Below are positions 10,610-22,253 of a stretch of 64,000 nucleotides of DNA, piece after piece. How positions within the stretch are numbered: position 1 is the stretch's first letter; each line of letters opens with the position of its first letter. A model generated the notes under the pieces. The model ran no database searches. It was not told the DNA's origin and was given only the letters and a program-made list of their open reading frames with translations. This DNA is from Adineta ricciae (lineage: Eukaryota; Rotifera; Eurotatoria; Adinetida; Adinetidae). The DNA is taken from assembly GCA_905250025.1 (NCBI GenBank), contig CAJNOJ010000003.1, positions 661,032 through 725,031 of the forward strand. The letters run 5' to 3'. A program made the translations under genes and the position numbers.

Positions 10610-11240
10610 GCGAGACTTTGCACTAACAGAAATGAGAAAAATAAAAATTTCATATATAAGAAAAAAAACTATTTTACTTCTTCACCCTCTTCTAGTTGTG
10701 AAAGTGCCTAATGCCAGTTATTGTGAGGTTTCCTCCCAACAGTTGAAAAGTCTTATTTATAATTCATGCTTTCAGGCAAAAAATTTCTCCTTTCTACGAG
10801 CGCATGTTTGAAGAGTAAATACATGTAGTTAAAAACAATCGATGCCTTCAATGTTTGAAAGGAAGTCTTGAAATATTCCTAGTTGATCAACTTGTTCCGC
10901 AATTCAGTGCATCAGATGTTTTTCAATAAAGAAAACGGAAGTAATTAAAAATGTTTTATGTCAGATCAACTCATCCGTAAATAAATAATCGATATTCAGT
11001 TCGATAACAAGCAAAGTTTTGTTTTCTTGACGTACATTAGAAAAAAGGAAGTAACCACGTACATACATCTTCCCAGGTCATATGTACTCATTTCTTCTTC
11101 TATCACGTTCCTCATTAGGGTTCAGTTATTTACTTATTGAACAACCTAAATGATCACCCATTTTTATTTCGAATTGGATAATACAATTAAGTACATAAAA
11201 TAAAGTATGATTTATAAGAAAAGTGAATTCTATTTCCAGA
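10610..11240. other. Intergenic region, 631 bp
   Basis: This lies between two - strand genes, so it holds the 5' flank of the ADP-ribosyltransferase and the 3' flank of the 11241-12557 gene. It is AT-rich with no convincing ORF. A - strand AATAAA is visible as tttatt near 11164. Confidence 0.5.
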
Positions 11241-12557
11241 TCAGTCTTTCATCTTATGAAGACTAACTCCGTTTCTAGTAGATATTGCCAAAAAGTCTGA
11301 TCCAATTTGGCAACATCGATATGGAATTCGATCATAAGTACATGTTGATTTAACCTGTCCATCATTTGTTATGTGAAAAATTTGGGATGATTTCCAATCA
11401 GTGATTAACCACTCATCATAATTAAATGAGCATAAACGATATAAATTATCTAGAGGATCTACAATATTGAATTGAACTGTCCATAGTTTTTCGAAAGTGT
11501 CTGTTGCTCGAAGTTCTAAGCGTTTCATATGGTTTGTTTGGTTTACAAGAATGAAACCAACCGTTCCACGACGAAAAACCATATCCTGAATCTTTTCGTC
11601 GACTTGACAAAGATCTGCTGGCTGCCATCGGTTGACGATGCTAATCGTTGGTTTCAAACTGAACTCACATATGGATGATGCCAGTTCGTCTGTTGTCACA
11701 TATAACGATGTTTCTGAACAAGAACATGAACATAGACAAAGTTCGTGTTTGATGACCACTTGTTCCAATGTCATCGTTGCTTCATCCAACATAAATATGC
11801 CAGTACGCGTTATTATGAAAAACCGAGCCAATGTTGATGACCAACACATATCCCAAATCCAGACGGAGGGCCAAAGTACAGATTTGATCACATTCATATC
11901 GTTATTCAATAGAGACAAATGATTATCATGGTGTATTAACGTCACGCGATGATTAGTGGCTAGAGGCTTGGCACTGTCTTCGCTGCGATTGATGGTATGC
12001 AGCGATGGCCCAAGAGTCGCTAGATTAAAATCACTTTTTGTATCTTGTTCTTCTTCGAGTTGAATCAACCTTTGATCGATTTGCAAAGGACTTATATTAA
12101 GCCTGAAAGACCTTTGTTCCATGGCGGTGATTTCTTTTTGCAGGAGAGCAATAATAGAAGAAATTGATTTGAGATCGTCTAATGTTGTGTCTTGTTTCCG
12201 AGCGCATTCATTCAAAAGTTTTCTCAAATGCTGAACGTCTTCGATTTTCTGACGAATCTTTTTATTTACATATTCATCAAGTTCTTGTTGTTTGCTGTTA
12301 AAATAGTCTTCTACAAGTCGATGTGAATGCTCACGCCAACGCAATAACTGTTCATTATCATATGCAATTAACTGTCTAACATCAATACAATTTAATCGTT
12401 CATTTAATTGGTTAATCTCATCGGCAAACGGATTCAATTGACTATTCAGCATGTCATCATGTTCATTCAAATGATCTCGACAGAGATTTTGATTACAGCA
12501 ATGGCACAAAGCTCGCGATATACGTCGACAATTTGCAATATCACAAGGACGAGACAT
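11241..12557 (-). CDS. B-box-like zinc finger, coiled coil, beta-propeller-like protein
   Basis: Intronless, 438 residues, ATG at 12557. The N-terminus carries a compact metal-binding cluster: Cys5, Cys10, Cys18, Cys21 (CHCC), Cys26, His29 and His33, resembling a B-box. Residues ~38-165 are a long heptad-rich coiled coil (INQLNERL, KKIRQKIEDVQHLRKLL). The last ~240 residues are beta-rich with repeated WD/NHL-like strands (HRVTLIHHDNHLSLL, RLCSFNYDEWLITDW) and probably form a propeller. The layout is TRIM/NHL-like but lacks a RING, so ubiquitin ligase activity is not supported. Such intronless B-box/propeller genes are numerous in bdelloids. No specific function can be given. Confidence 0.72.
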   Translation of the reverse strand: MSRPCDIANCRRISRALCHCCNQNLCRDHLNEHDDMLNSQLNPFADEINQLNERLNCIDVRQLIAYDNEQLLRWREHSHRLVEDYFNSKQQELDEYVNKKIRQKIEDVQHLRKLLNECARKQDTTLDDLKSISSIIALLQKEITAMEQRSFRLNISPLQIDQRLIQLEEEQDTKSDFNLATLGPSLHTINRSEDSAKPLATNHRVTLIHHDNHLSLLNNDMNVIKSVLWPSVWIWDMCWSSTLARFFIITRTGIFMLDEATMTLEQVVIKHELCLCSCSCSETSLYVTTDELASSICEFSLKPTISIVNRWQPADLCQVDEKIQDMVFRRGTVGFILVNQTNHMKRLELRATDTFEKLWTVQFNIVDPLDNLYRLCSFNYDEWLITDWKSSQIFHITNDGQVKSTCTYDRIPYRCCQIGSDFLAISTRNGVSLHKMKD

Positions 12558-13699
12558 CTATAAAAGAACATATTATTGGTTACAATGATTAAATTGCATA
12601 ACTAAAAAATCGAATTTCAACCAGAAGAAACGAGAGAGACAGACTAGACAACCCCATATATAGTATACATATAGAACGACTCTTTTCTTCTAGCATGAGT
12701 CATACGATTGGAAATGTCCGTTAAAATATTCATACGAGGAAAAGACGAATACATAAAAGTGAATCCTCCCAACACTTTATGGTTATAAAAACAAAAGAAC
12801 ACCTTTTCTATTATAATGCGTCGTCTTTGTCTTGAGGCAATTCATTGTAATTTCGATTTGGTAAATACATATGACAGTAGAATAATCGTGGATAATAGTT
12901 TGGTATAAACCAGACTTACTCACCCTACCACGCCTCCTCTCACTTCGACTACTTCTAGCTGTGTTACCCAAACATGTATTCACTAATCATAGTGAATGAT
13001 TAAAATAGTCGCGACGAATACATCACGGTAAATCATCTTATTTGCGAACAAAAGAAATAAACGAGAAATATGAGAAGAATGTTAGAAGCCGTCGATGAAA
13101 AATTTTTATTCTTCGAATACAAATCACGGTTACCTTTACTCTTTCGAACGAACTCGTTCGGTTGAAATTAAGGTTGTGATTTGTAGTTGAGCATGCCATG
13201 GTACTTTATGAATAAACAATTTGTGTTAAAGCCGATCGGTCCATTACCAGTAAAACAATTATATTTCGTTTTTTGCTACCTGAATTGCTTTTTAAACTCG
13301 AATGCTCGAAAGTGGACTTTTCCAATTTACTGAGTTTATAATGGCAAAGTTTTTTTTCCAAGATTGTCGGTCACGTGGGGAGAAACTACATAAAGGTTTG
13401 TTTTCGTAACAATTATTCTTTTACAAATGATTCATGTTACAATTTATTCAATGACTTGCAAAGAAAACATAATTATCTATTAAACTAAAAAAAGTGTCTT
13501 CTACCGAGAGTTACTGCAACCTTGACAAAGAAGACACATAATAACGAGTGATTAGCATAAAGTCTTGTCCTTCACGGCGTATTAAACATTTCTAATTATT
13601 CGGAGAAGAAAATTTTCATTCATCGCATTCTAATCGTGTCGACTTGATTATGAGATGAATTTATTTCACTTGTCAGCCGTTCTTTACTTCTCATGCACA
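12558..13699. other. Intergenic region, 1.1 kb
   Basis: No gene supported. A 66-codon - strand ORF at 12783-12983 is serine/arginine-rich at its start but has no family resemblance and contains donor-like sequence (ctcaccctacc on +). It may be 5' UTR of the 11241-12557 gene or chance. Direct AT-rich stretches only elsewhere. Confidence 0.4.
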
Positions 13700-13919
13700 C
13701 TATTCTTCTCTTTTCGAACCATCGTGGACTAGTGACATCATATACATGTAAATGATTGCATAAGAACATAAACGTATAGCAATACTCACCGAGCCGAAGG
13801 AAGAAAAAAAGAAAACAAATAACAGCTGAGTTAAAGAACTTATCAACAAATCGAACAGTTAAATCGACAAAGTTTTGTAGTCTAACAGGCAATTCTTTAT
13901 CTAGAACGGATACATTCAT
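13700..13919 (-). CDS. Possible 52-residue single-pass membrane protein
   Basis: ATG at 13919 opens an exon (13790-13919) ending in a consensus donor gtgagt. The acceptor at 13729-13730 joins exon 13700-13728 in phase, giving 52 residues and a TAG stop. The chain has an amphipathic N-terminal part (LPVRLQNFVDLTVRFVDKFF), a hydrophobic segment (AVICFLFFFL) and a charged tail (VHDGSKREE). This resembles small mitochondrial or ER membrane subunits in layout only; I recognise no family. Its ATG lies 27 bp from that of IPO13 on the other strand, so the two would share a very small promoter. It could be spurious. Confidence 0.35.
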
Positions 13920-13946
13920 CTTGATATCAACATTTGATTCATCGCC

Positions 13947-16900
13947 ATGCTGATGGCATCTCCAACAACGTTTAATAGTTCAACAAGTATCGCCAATGGA
14001 AATGATTTGAAGAATCTCTCGATTGCAGAATATTCCGTAGAAGATATTGGTAAAATCTCATCTTCGAATTGTTTTCCTACGTTCAGAATTTTCTGTAGAA
14101 CGTATAATCAATGATTTTTATTCCCCAACGTCACAATTAACTGTTCCACAACGTCAACAATTGAATAATATTCTCGAATGTTTACAATATTCTCCATTAG
14201 CATGGGACTTTTCCTGGAAGTTGTTAATCACAACAAAATCACCCAGCGTTCAATTCTTTGGTGCTGTTGCCCTATGTAATAAAATTTCCAAACATCTGTA
14301 AGATCGAATACTTAACTCTCCGCTGCAAGCACTTGTTTTTCTCTCGCTACTAGATCCGAATTAGATGATAATCAAATTCAACAGCTGTTTCAACAACTTA
14401 TCCAACGTTTAATCTTCTATATATCAATCAATTCTAAACAAATAACTATTAAATTAGTTGTGGCTGTAAATCTTCAATGGCCGAACGATTTCTTTTCACA
14501 TTGTTTATCTATTTAGCTAGGACATTTGATATTGAACATGATGCCAGATAAATGGAAGAATGGAATAACAGCGATTATTACCCTATTCACTCAATCAGAC
14601 AATGAATTTTTAGTTAAACATGTTTGTTACGAACAGAAATTCTCGTTTCAAAAAAATCTAATAATTCTTTCTGTTTATTGTAGCCGGAAAAAGGACATTT
14701 AATCGTTTTAAACATTTTAACAATTCTCCCTGAAGAAGTAAGTGCTTGTCTATTTTGAAAATATCGAATAAAAAGTAAAACATCTGTTGTTTGCATTTCT
14801 TTGTTTTTTTTGCACTTCGTGTCACATATGTACCAGCTCGTTCTTTCGCAATAACAGACGAACTGATTTGTTTTTCTTCTAGTTCTCGCGTATTGTTGTC
14901 TCGAAAACTCAGCGTGCATCGATTCGAGTAGAACTGGAAAGTCAATTCCCTACTGGTAAGTTTCAAAACAAATTTTATGAGCTTTTAACCCGTGCTTCGA
15001 ATGTATGCAGTCCTTAGTTATATTCAATTTATCATTGCAACGTATAATCAAGCGGATGTTCTTGGTAAAATGTTCTCATGTCTATCGAAATGGTTGGAAT
15101 TCGGTATATCAATCGTCAAAGTCGATTCACTTTTTGATTATCTCTTCAATTCATTAAATAACGAAAGTATTTTTGATGACGCTTCGGATTGTATTATTGT
15201 ACTTTTCACATCACCTGACGCATTAAAGTAAGGATTCTCTCTTTCGAGACAAGAAAATCTCTGGAATGTTCAACTATTGGCTTGTTAGATATCCTACAGT
15301 ATTTACACGTTTGTTACCCTACGTTTTACAACTTGAAACTATACTTGACCAAGCGTTAATGGTTGGTGACAAGGTAAAATTGTGCTTTGCTTGTGTCCTA
15401 AACATCCTATGTCTGATTTCTTTGTTAATGAAAGGAAAAATCGGAATGTATAACGAAATTAATCACCCAATTTGGTGAAAATCTCGCTCAACTCATCATT
15501 CAAATGGCGATTACACCGAATCAGCAACTGCAGACGCTTTCACATAGATTTTGTTGTCTTGTGATGGTATAACATTTCCTGTTCACTCACTGTCATATTT
15601 AAACTGTTTTTTGTAGAAATGTACGGATATGAAAGGGCAATATCCTGTGGAAGAAACTTGTTCGGAATTAACATTCAGCTTTTGGTATGCATTACAAGTA
15701 TGTACGAATAAATAAATCACGAATTTCTTTGAAGACTGAGTGTTTCTTTTTTCTTTCTATCAGGAGGAAGTTACATCAATCGATGAAGATGAAAAACAAA
15801 TGATTCTACTAGAGATATTTCGGCCATACTTTGAACGGTTGATCGAAGTCTTAATTTGCAAAGGACAATTGCCAGAAAATGATAATATGTTTACAAGTGA
15901 AGATAAAGAAACATTTCGATGTTATCGTGTGGATATATCAGATACGATGGTAAAAGAAATCACACAGTTGCAATGAGAAAACCAAAGACATTCTTTCATT
16001 TGTAGATGTGTATGCATAATGTTTTGGGTAACCGGGCTATTGAAGGTAGATATTCATTTCTTCTCCGACTGACTTCGTTAAATTATCATGGGAATGATTT
16101 TAGTCCTAGCCAATCATCTGTTGATAGCTGTTGAACAAAATCAATCCTGGCAGGTAGGTTTAGCGATAGAAATTGATTGTTTTTTTTTACTTGTGTTCGT
16201 ACTTAGCGACAAGAATCTATCATTCAGTTAGTCGGTGCTGGTTCCGAATATGTTCCACTTGACGAGAATCAAGTTCTACCACGGATTTTTTCCCTTTTAC
16301 CAAAATTAAATTTTTGTAATAGTTCTATTATCAATGCAACACTGATGGTGCTTGGTAAGATCTACATTTTTATCTTTAAATACTTATTTGCGAGAGTTTG
16401 TTTTACAGGACAATACAGTAGCTGGTTAGGTCATCATCAAGAAACTTTACAAAATTGTGTACATTTATGTATTAATGCTTTATCAAATCCTGAATTAATT
16501 CAATCAGCTTCCATTGCTCTAAAAGAATTAACAATGGAAAATCGTATGCATATGTCAAAATATCTCAATGACATTTTTCCCATAATAAAAGTAGACAAGA
16601 TTTCATCGTCATCGATTCATCATGTTTCATCTTCTAATTCGTTTTTAGAATGTTCTGGAGAATGTTCATGTACAACCAAATGATCGTATTCGTTGTGTAG
16701 CAATTATTGGTTATATTCTCTCAGCGTACCCATCTAAAATTGTCATCGATCATTTGAATATCTTACTTGCACCTGAAGTGAATAAACTGTTAGCTTATTT
16801 ATCTGAAGCAAGTACTGATCAGGTAGGATCAAACGAACAATTTTATGTGAACATTCGTCGCGATTGTTATTCGTTATAGAATGTTGTGTTACGAAAACAA

Positions 16901-18422
16901 AATATATGTACAACATTAAGTTTTATTTCTGTTCTTATTACGGCTATTGGTTACTGTGGTGATCAAAGTGATAATGAAGAAAGCGAACAACAAGAAAAAG
17001 CTAATGAAGCTGTCAGTGAAATACCAGAAGTGGTACGAGTATCGTTCGACATCTGATTTCAATGCTCACTTTGTTCTTCTCATAGTTATGTTGTGTGTTG
17101 CGTGATCTTGATCCGATACTTCATATGGTTCTCAAACAATATGCTGATGATAATGAAGTAACTGAAGTAAGAGAAGAAAACGTTGATTTACTCGAATTGT
17201 GCATTGATGAATTTGATTTTCAAAGAAATTGTGTGAAATTCTTTCGCGAACAGTTACAACATTGAGAGAATCAAGTAGTCCGATATTGAATACACTCTTA
17301 CAATTATTACAAAACATTGGACCAAATATATTACATTTACAATTTTTGAATTTCGTTCGAAATGTAAGAAATTTTCTGCAGTCAAGCGAACAAATCGACT
17401 AAATTTTGTATCTTTTCTAGACACTTCTTCTCTTCTCTCAAGATACAGAGAAGCAAACATTTAATCTATTTCTTGCTGTTCTACAACGATTCGGATGTCT
17501 TTTCAATGGAGGTTCGATCCAATCTCACATTGTTCTCATTCAATCGAAGTTCATCTCTATGATTTAGATATTCAATGGTTGAAAAATCATGTTGATATCG
17601 TCGAAGATTTTGCAAATTTTCTTATTCAAGTAAACTTATGATTATCATTCGACTGTCTCACTCGTATATCTTTACATTTAGGTTATCAAAAAATTACCAC
17701 ATGTTGTACACCATTGTCCCAACGAAGCGTTCATTTTACTTTTTCAATTTGGTAAGTTTCCTGATTTTTTTTTGCATTTACCATTATGCTCATCAAAATT
17801 TTTCTTTTTCTCATAGTAAAAAGTGGCCTTCAATTACATGAACAAACGACATTACGAAGTGTGATCATGTTTACGGTATTTCACTCAGATGAAAAGTCTA
17901 TGCAATTGACAATTTACTTTTTCTAGTCGAATTACATTGAATACACAAAATCAAATCAACGTGCTGCTGATCTTTTACAACAGAATGGTCTCGAAATTGT
18001 TCAAATTCTTCTTAAGGTAAAGTCTAGATCTACACTATTCATATTAATTAACGAATATGATGTATTTTCTTTCTCTGTTTAGTGTATCGGCGGAGCAAGT
18101 CCACGTCATTTAGTCGATACATTATCATTACCATTATTCAGTCTCTCAAAATTATACATTGACTGGACATCAACTTGGGTTCAACAATGTTTAAATGATC
18201 CTAATTTTCCAACGCCATCTCCTAAACGACATCATCGTGAAGCATTAATCAAAGCTTTAACATCGTAGATATTTATTCTCTTTTAAGTAGACATTTCTCG
18301 TCTTTCTTTGTTCTAGTGAACGTACTAGCCGTGCGAATTTTAAAGATCATATCAACACGTTTTCATCTGCATGTCGTGGAATAGATTACACAGGAACAAT
18401 GTCGAATAAGAATCGCTCATGA
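13947..18422 (+). CDS. IPO13: Importin-13 (karyopherin beta family)
   Basis: Ran-dependent bidirectional nuclear transport receptor. I could assemble 26 exons in consistent phase, the first 13947-14049, 14087-14297, 14354-14465, 14517-14612 and the last 18083-18264, 18317-18422. The total is 991 residues, against 963 in human. HEAT-repeat protein with family-specific segments: WDFSWKLLITTKSPSVQFFG (N-terminal), LNILTILPEEFSRIVVSK, ELTFSFWYALQEEVTSIDED, FRCYRVDISDTM, and the C-terminus FSSACRGIDYTG matching the family's LCRGLxGTDYT end. All introns are 40-110 bp. A weak donor (gttaaac) is needed after 14612. A second in-frame ATG lies at 13953. TANGO2 follows 297 bp downstream on the same strand. 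Confidence 0.93.
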
Positions 18423-18719
18423 CAAACTAAAAACGCAAACATCTAATCTATTTGGACACATACTCTTTCTATTTCTTCTTGTTCTTTTCATTTGCTCATT
18501 TATTTATAAACAAGGATGGATTAGTCGTCTTTCATTTTTCAACTAGCTGATAACACTGTTTCTCATGTGTGTACAGTTCTTTTTTTCTTTGTAAAAGTGA
18601 AGATGTTTTTTTTTTCGCTATTCTTCATGTGTGTTTCAAGAGATAAGAAACACATGTATGAAGAACTTTCGACTAACAGTTCGCTTCTTTCTTTTAAACT
18701 TCATGTGTATTTTGAGATC

Positions 18720-19927
18720 ATGTGTATTCTTTTCTGTTACTTACAAGACGAAAACATTGATACAGGATATGAATTGATCTTGTTGTCCAATCGAGACGAA
18801 GACTTTCAACGTCCAGCTCTCCATGCTCATGTTTGGAAAGATACGAAGTACGCTGTTGGAGGTTTGCATTCTTTGTTTCATATGATGCAAACGACTCTTT
18901 TCAATGTAAAGGACAAGATCAAACACCATTGCGCGAAGGTGGAACATGGTTATGTTTAAATACTGTTCAGAAAAAGATTGGCGTTCTATTGAATTTAACA
19001 TCACGCTTATTTCCAGAGAAAAATATCAATGCGCAGAGTCGAGGCTTTCTGGTATCAAATTTCGTGAATAATCCCGAAGTGAATTTGGATTCCTATATGG
19101 ATGAGTTACACAAGACGAAAATGAACTATACAGGATTCAATTTTCTGGGTCTCGAAAGACAAACGAACGCTAAGTGAGTGATGCAAGATATTCCTCTCGC
19201 AAATGTCAAACTCTTCATTGATAGAAAATGGCGCGCAAAATACATCAATAACATCTCTCTCGAAGTACCTCCAATCGAAATCGATGCATGTAGTTTGATT
19301 TGAATAACTTCAGTTTACTAAGTTGAATCTTTGTTTTCTTTCATACTAGCTATCTTTGGTTTCAGCAATCATATCTACGGAGATGAACACGCCTTTGAGA
19401 AAACACGCCATGGTTGTAATTTATTAAAGAAGCATTTAGCAGAATTAACTGATAATTATACAAAACCAATTACAGATGAAAGCGACTTGATTCGACGATT
19501 ATTTTCTTTATTAAATGATAGTACAGTGTAAGTATTCGATGAGCGAGTATCAAAAGTACTATCTTATATAAAATATCTACCTTGTTCCTACGATTTATAT
19601 TTAGGTTTGTGGAAGATTCTAATCTTGCTGATGTCTATTCACATTACACCATCGCAAATCGGAATCAAATTTCATCGATCAATGTACTTACAACAGCGGA
19701 AGAACGAAACTATGGAACAAGGTTAATGATTTTCTAAATCACTAGGATTTCCCTAATCTCCTATTCTTTGTAGAACATCTACGATAATTCTTGTCCATCG
19801 CGATCAAACTGGTCTCTTTATTGAGAAAACGCTGAGTAATCCGTTAATAGCTTCATCGGAATGGGTTGAACATAAATGGCATTTTGATTTGAATAATGTA
19901 AACGATTCTCCTGTTTTAATAAATTAA
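18720..19927 (+). CDS. TANGO2: TANGO2 homologue (NRDE domain protein)
   Basis: Member of the NRDE/TANGO2 family, linked to Golgi organisation, lipid and haem handling; precise chemistry is unsettled. Exons 18720-18861, 18912-19173, 19225-19289, 19350-19527, 19605-19721 and 19774-19927 give 305 residues (human 276). The N-terminus MCILFCYL places Cys2 at the conserved family position, followed by LILLSNRDEDFQRP (the NRDE motif), EGGTWLCLN, NYTGFNFLGL, FGFSNHIYGD and GTRTSTIILVHRDQTGLFIE near the end. The start Cys2 context supports ATG 18720. An AATAAA overlaps the stop region. It is intact and possibly co-transcribed with IPO13. Confidence 0.9.
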
Positions 19928-20042
19928 TCGAATAAATAAACGAATGGAGATAATGGCAAGGTTAAAAGCGAAAGAGAGGAGAACAACTTCGATGTCCTTC
20001 TCTCCATGAGAAATAATTGATTATCTTCCTCTCTTCTCTTAA

Positions 20043-21221
20043 ATGAATAGACAAGCGGATAGAAAAAAGAAACTAAGAAAGACAGTAGTACCATTCATTG
20101 TTGGTTTATATCTCTACAAGGTTAGTTATCTTATTCTTCGGGAATCTGATCTTATGTCATCAACAAATGATGCTTATCATCATCTATTCGTTCAAACTTT
20201 ACCGAAAAGCATCTTGAAAAAATCGCCCTCGCCGAGGTTTTCTGATGCATCAATCAATCTTGAAAATGGTTACGCTTCAAATCGGACTCCATCATCGCCT
20301 TCGGAAACGGAAAAGATCGATGCTAGCAAATACATCTTCGATAATCATCAACTTAATGAAAAGAATCTCATGTTACTTTCATCGACTGACAAAACAAGCA
20401 TTACATCGGATGACAATTTCTGTTCGTATGAACTGGATCATCGATTGATACGCAAAATACCATGTGCAGACTCCTCGTCGTCATCGCTTACCTCGGAAGA
20501 CGAGCTGCAAAAGCCTACTAAGATCAAATTAAAGAAGATCTATTCGCGTCCAGTAAGATCATCATCACTCTCATCAAGCGAGAATACTGACGAGAGAAAA
20601 GTAAAACGATCGGTGGTTGGATCTAAAATGACAGATATACGTTTTGATAAACAACGGCATAACGATATGCAGCTCGATGAATTCATGCGTAAGTATCAAC
20701 AACACGGAGGCATTGATGTCTCGACTAAAGCAGATCACGTTAAAGTGCAGACAAGCGAAGAAAATCTGCCAAACAATGATGGGAACAATTATCGGCAGTA
20801 AGTGCAGCCAGACCATCTGGAGACTTTTTTTTGTTGAGAGAGAGTTCTTCATTAAAGATCGTCGATAACACACCAGCGAACTTCTCATATTACTAATGAA
20901 GCCATCAGTAATGAGACAACAGATTTCTTAAAATCAATAGATACAATTCATATATCAACAAAACCGTTCTCACCATTACAAATATTATTCGATATAGCAC
21001 GAACGGATTCGTGTGATCGCCGTACAAGAATTGATCGTCTACGTCATTACGTCGAAGAACAAATTGGCATATCCGCATTTTTGACCGTGTACAAGTTGAT
21101 TAAATCGTCTCAAATACCCATTGATGTACGACAAAAACCGTTTTGTTATTATGCAAGTTTTATTTCTCATATATGCTGTTTAATCATGCTTGAAAGTGAA
21201 CAACAACGAAATCGGTTCTAG
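20043..21221 (+). CDS. Uncharacterised Ser-rich protein with C-terminal helical module
   Basis: Two exons, 20043-20797 and 20858-21221, join in phase to 372 residues. The first ~250 residues are low-complexity, rich in Ser, Asp and Lys (CADSSSSSLTSEDELQ, RSSSLSSSENTDERK) with an SILKKSPSPRFSDASI segment that looks like a phosphorylation or docking motif. An alternative start is ATG 20154 (MSSTNDAYHH). The C-terminal ~100 residues are ordered: LQILFDIARTDSCDRRTRID, then RHYVEEQIGISAFLTVYKLI. The latter resembles the short helical tail found after NEK-type kinases, but no kinase domain is present; this is a tentative match. It lies 115 bp downstream of TANGO2. Confidence 0.6.
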
Positions 21222-21334
21222 GCACTCTGCAAGAGAATGAATGAAACGAACAGAAATTTGTATTTTTCTATACATAAGCATGTGATTATGTTTTGTTTGT
21301 AGAAGAAAAAAGAATTAGAACTAGATTTTTCAAC

Positions 21335-21931
21335 TTATTGGCACTCATGATCGTACACAGATAAGGATTCATACCCTGTTTCGTTATAATATAATCTTGC
21401 GCAGCAATCGGATACGAGGCATGGGCAATATGAAGCCATATTTGAATAGCAATAATAACCGTAAGAAGATATTGGTAAATAATTATAGAATGTTGGGTAC
21501 GGATAAACTTGACTTGAGCTTAGAGTAGATTCAGCGGTAGTTGACGGCGCAATTGGATGTTGGAAATTTTCTGGTCGATGTGAATGAGTTGATCGGCGAT
21601 GTTTCGAACGATAGTGATCGTTATTAGAATGGTGAGAAGACGAATAGTGTCGTTTACGTGTAGATCTTTTTGAACTATAATAATGATGATAACGAGAATG
21701 AAATAAATCATCATCGCCAAGTAAATCACCAATGGTTGGATTAGAGACTTTCATTTTATCTTTCTCTCGATTACAAGACTGAAGTTTTAACGAACATGAT
21801 CTTGTCGAAAAATGTAAACTACTACTTCGTTGTATTTGTATTAAGTTCTTCGATTCACAAGTATTGAAAATATTTGGAAGTGATGCACAAGTCAGTTGCT
21901 TGTTCGATACACAGTTTCGATTAGTTTCCAT
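21335..21931 (-). CDS. Uncharacterised low-complexity protein
   Basis: Intronless ORF of 198 residues, ATG at 21931. The middle is rich in His, Ser, Tyr and Arg (SRYHHYYSSKRSTRKRHYSS) and the C-terminus in Tyr and Cys (YLPISSYGYYCYSNMASYCP, CLVSDCCARLYY). No signal peptide or known domain is visible. The SKRS/RKRH segments could act as nuclear localisation signals. Converging with the 20043-21221 gene, 113 bp away. An uninterrupted ORF of this length in AT-rich DNA is probably coding, but expression is unproven. Confidence 0.5.
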   Translation of the reverse strand: METNRNCVSNKQLTCASLPNIFNTCESKNLIQIQRSSSLHFSTRSCSLKLQSCNREKDKMKVSNPTIGDLLGDDDLFHSRYHHYYSSKRSTRKRHYSSSHHSNNDHYRSKHRRSTHSHRPENFQHPIAPSTTAESTLSSSQVYPYPTFYNYLPISSYGYYCYSNMASYCPCLVSDCCARLYYNETGYESLSVYDHECQ

Positions 21932-22253
21932 CAAAGAATTCAGTTAGTGTTCATTTTTATATCTCTTTCGTTGTATGTGTAAATGATGCATCATTCATTA
22001 CAAGTATTCACCAAGAACGATGAAGAATACGCGCAACTTCTTCGAAATGAAATCTCTCGATGAAATCTGATGACATAGAATAATTCGCAGAATGATCCTT
22101 CCCGCCGAACTGTTCGAATTCTGTTTTTCGAAGATTACTCCTTCGAAAAAGTTCTTTTATCAAACAGTGTTAAATTACTATGAATTAAGGCGCAATGGCA
22201 ATGTTATTTTATATTTCTTTACCAATGATTTTAGATGAAATACGCGTATAAAT
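21932..22253. other. Bidirectional 5' flank, 322 bp
   Basis: The spacer separates two divergent starts and so likely holds both promoters. Near its right end a splice acceptor (accaatgattttag, ending 22234) lies 19 nt before the CFAP77-like ATG, implying a 5' UTR intron or spliced-leader addition. No ORF seen. Confidence 0.4.

Noticed and set aside
12783..12983. 66-codon - ORF starting MNTCLGNTARSSRSE
   Set aside because: No family resemblance; may be 5' UTR of the downstream gene or chance.
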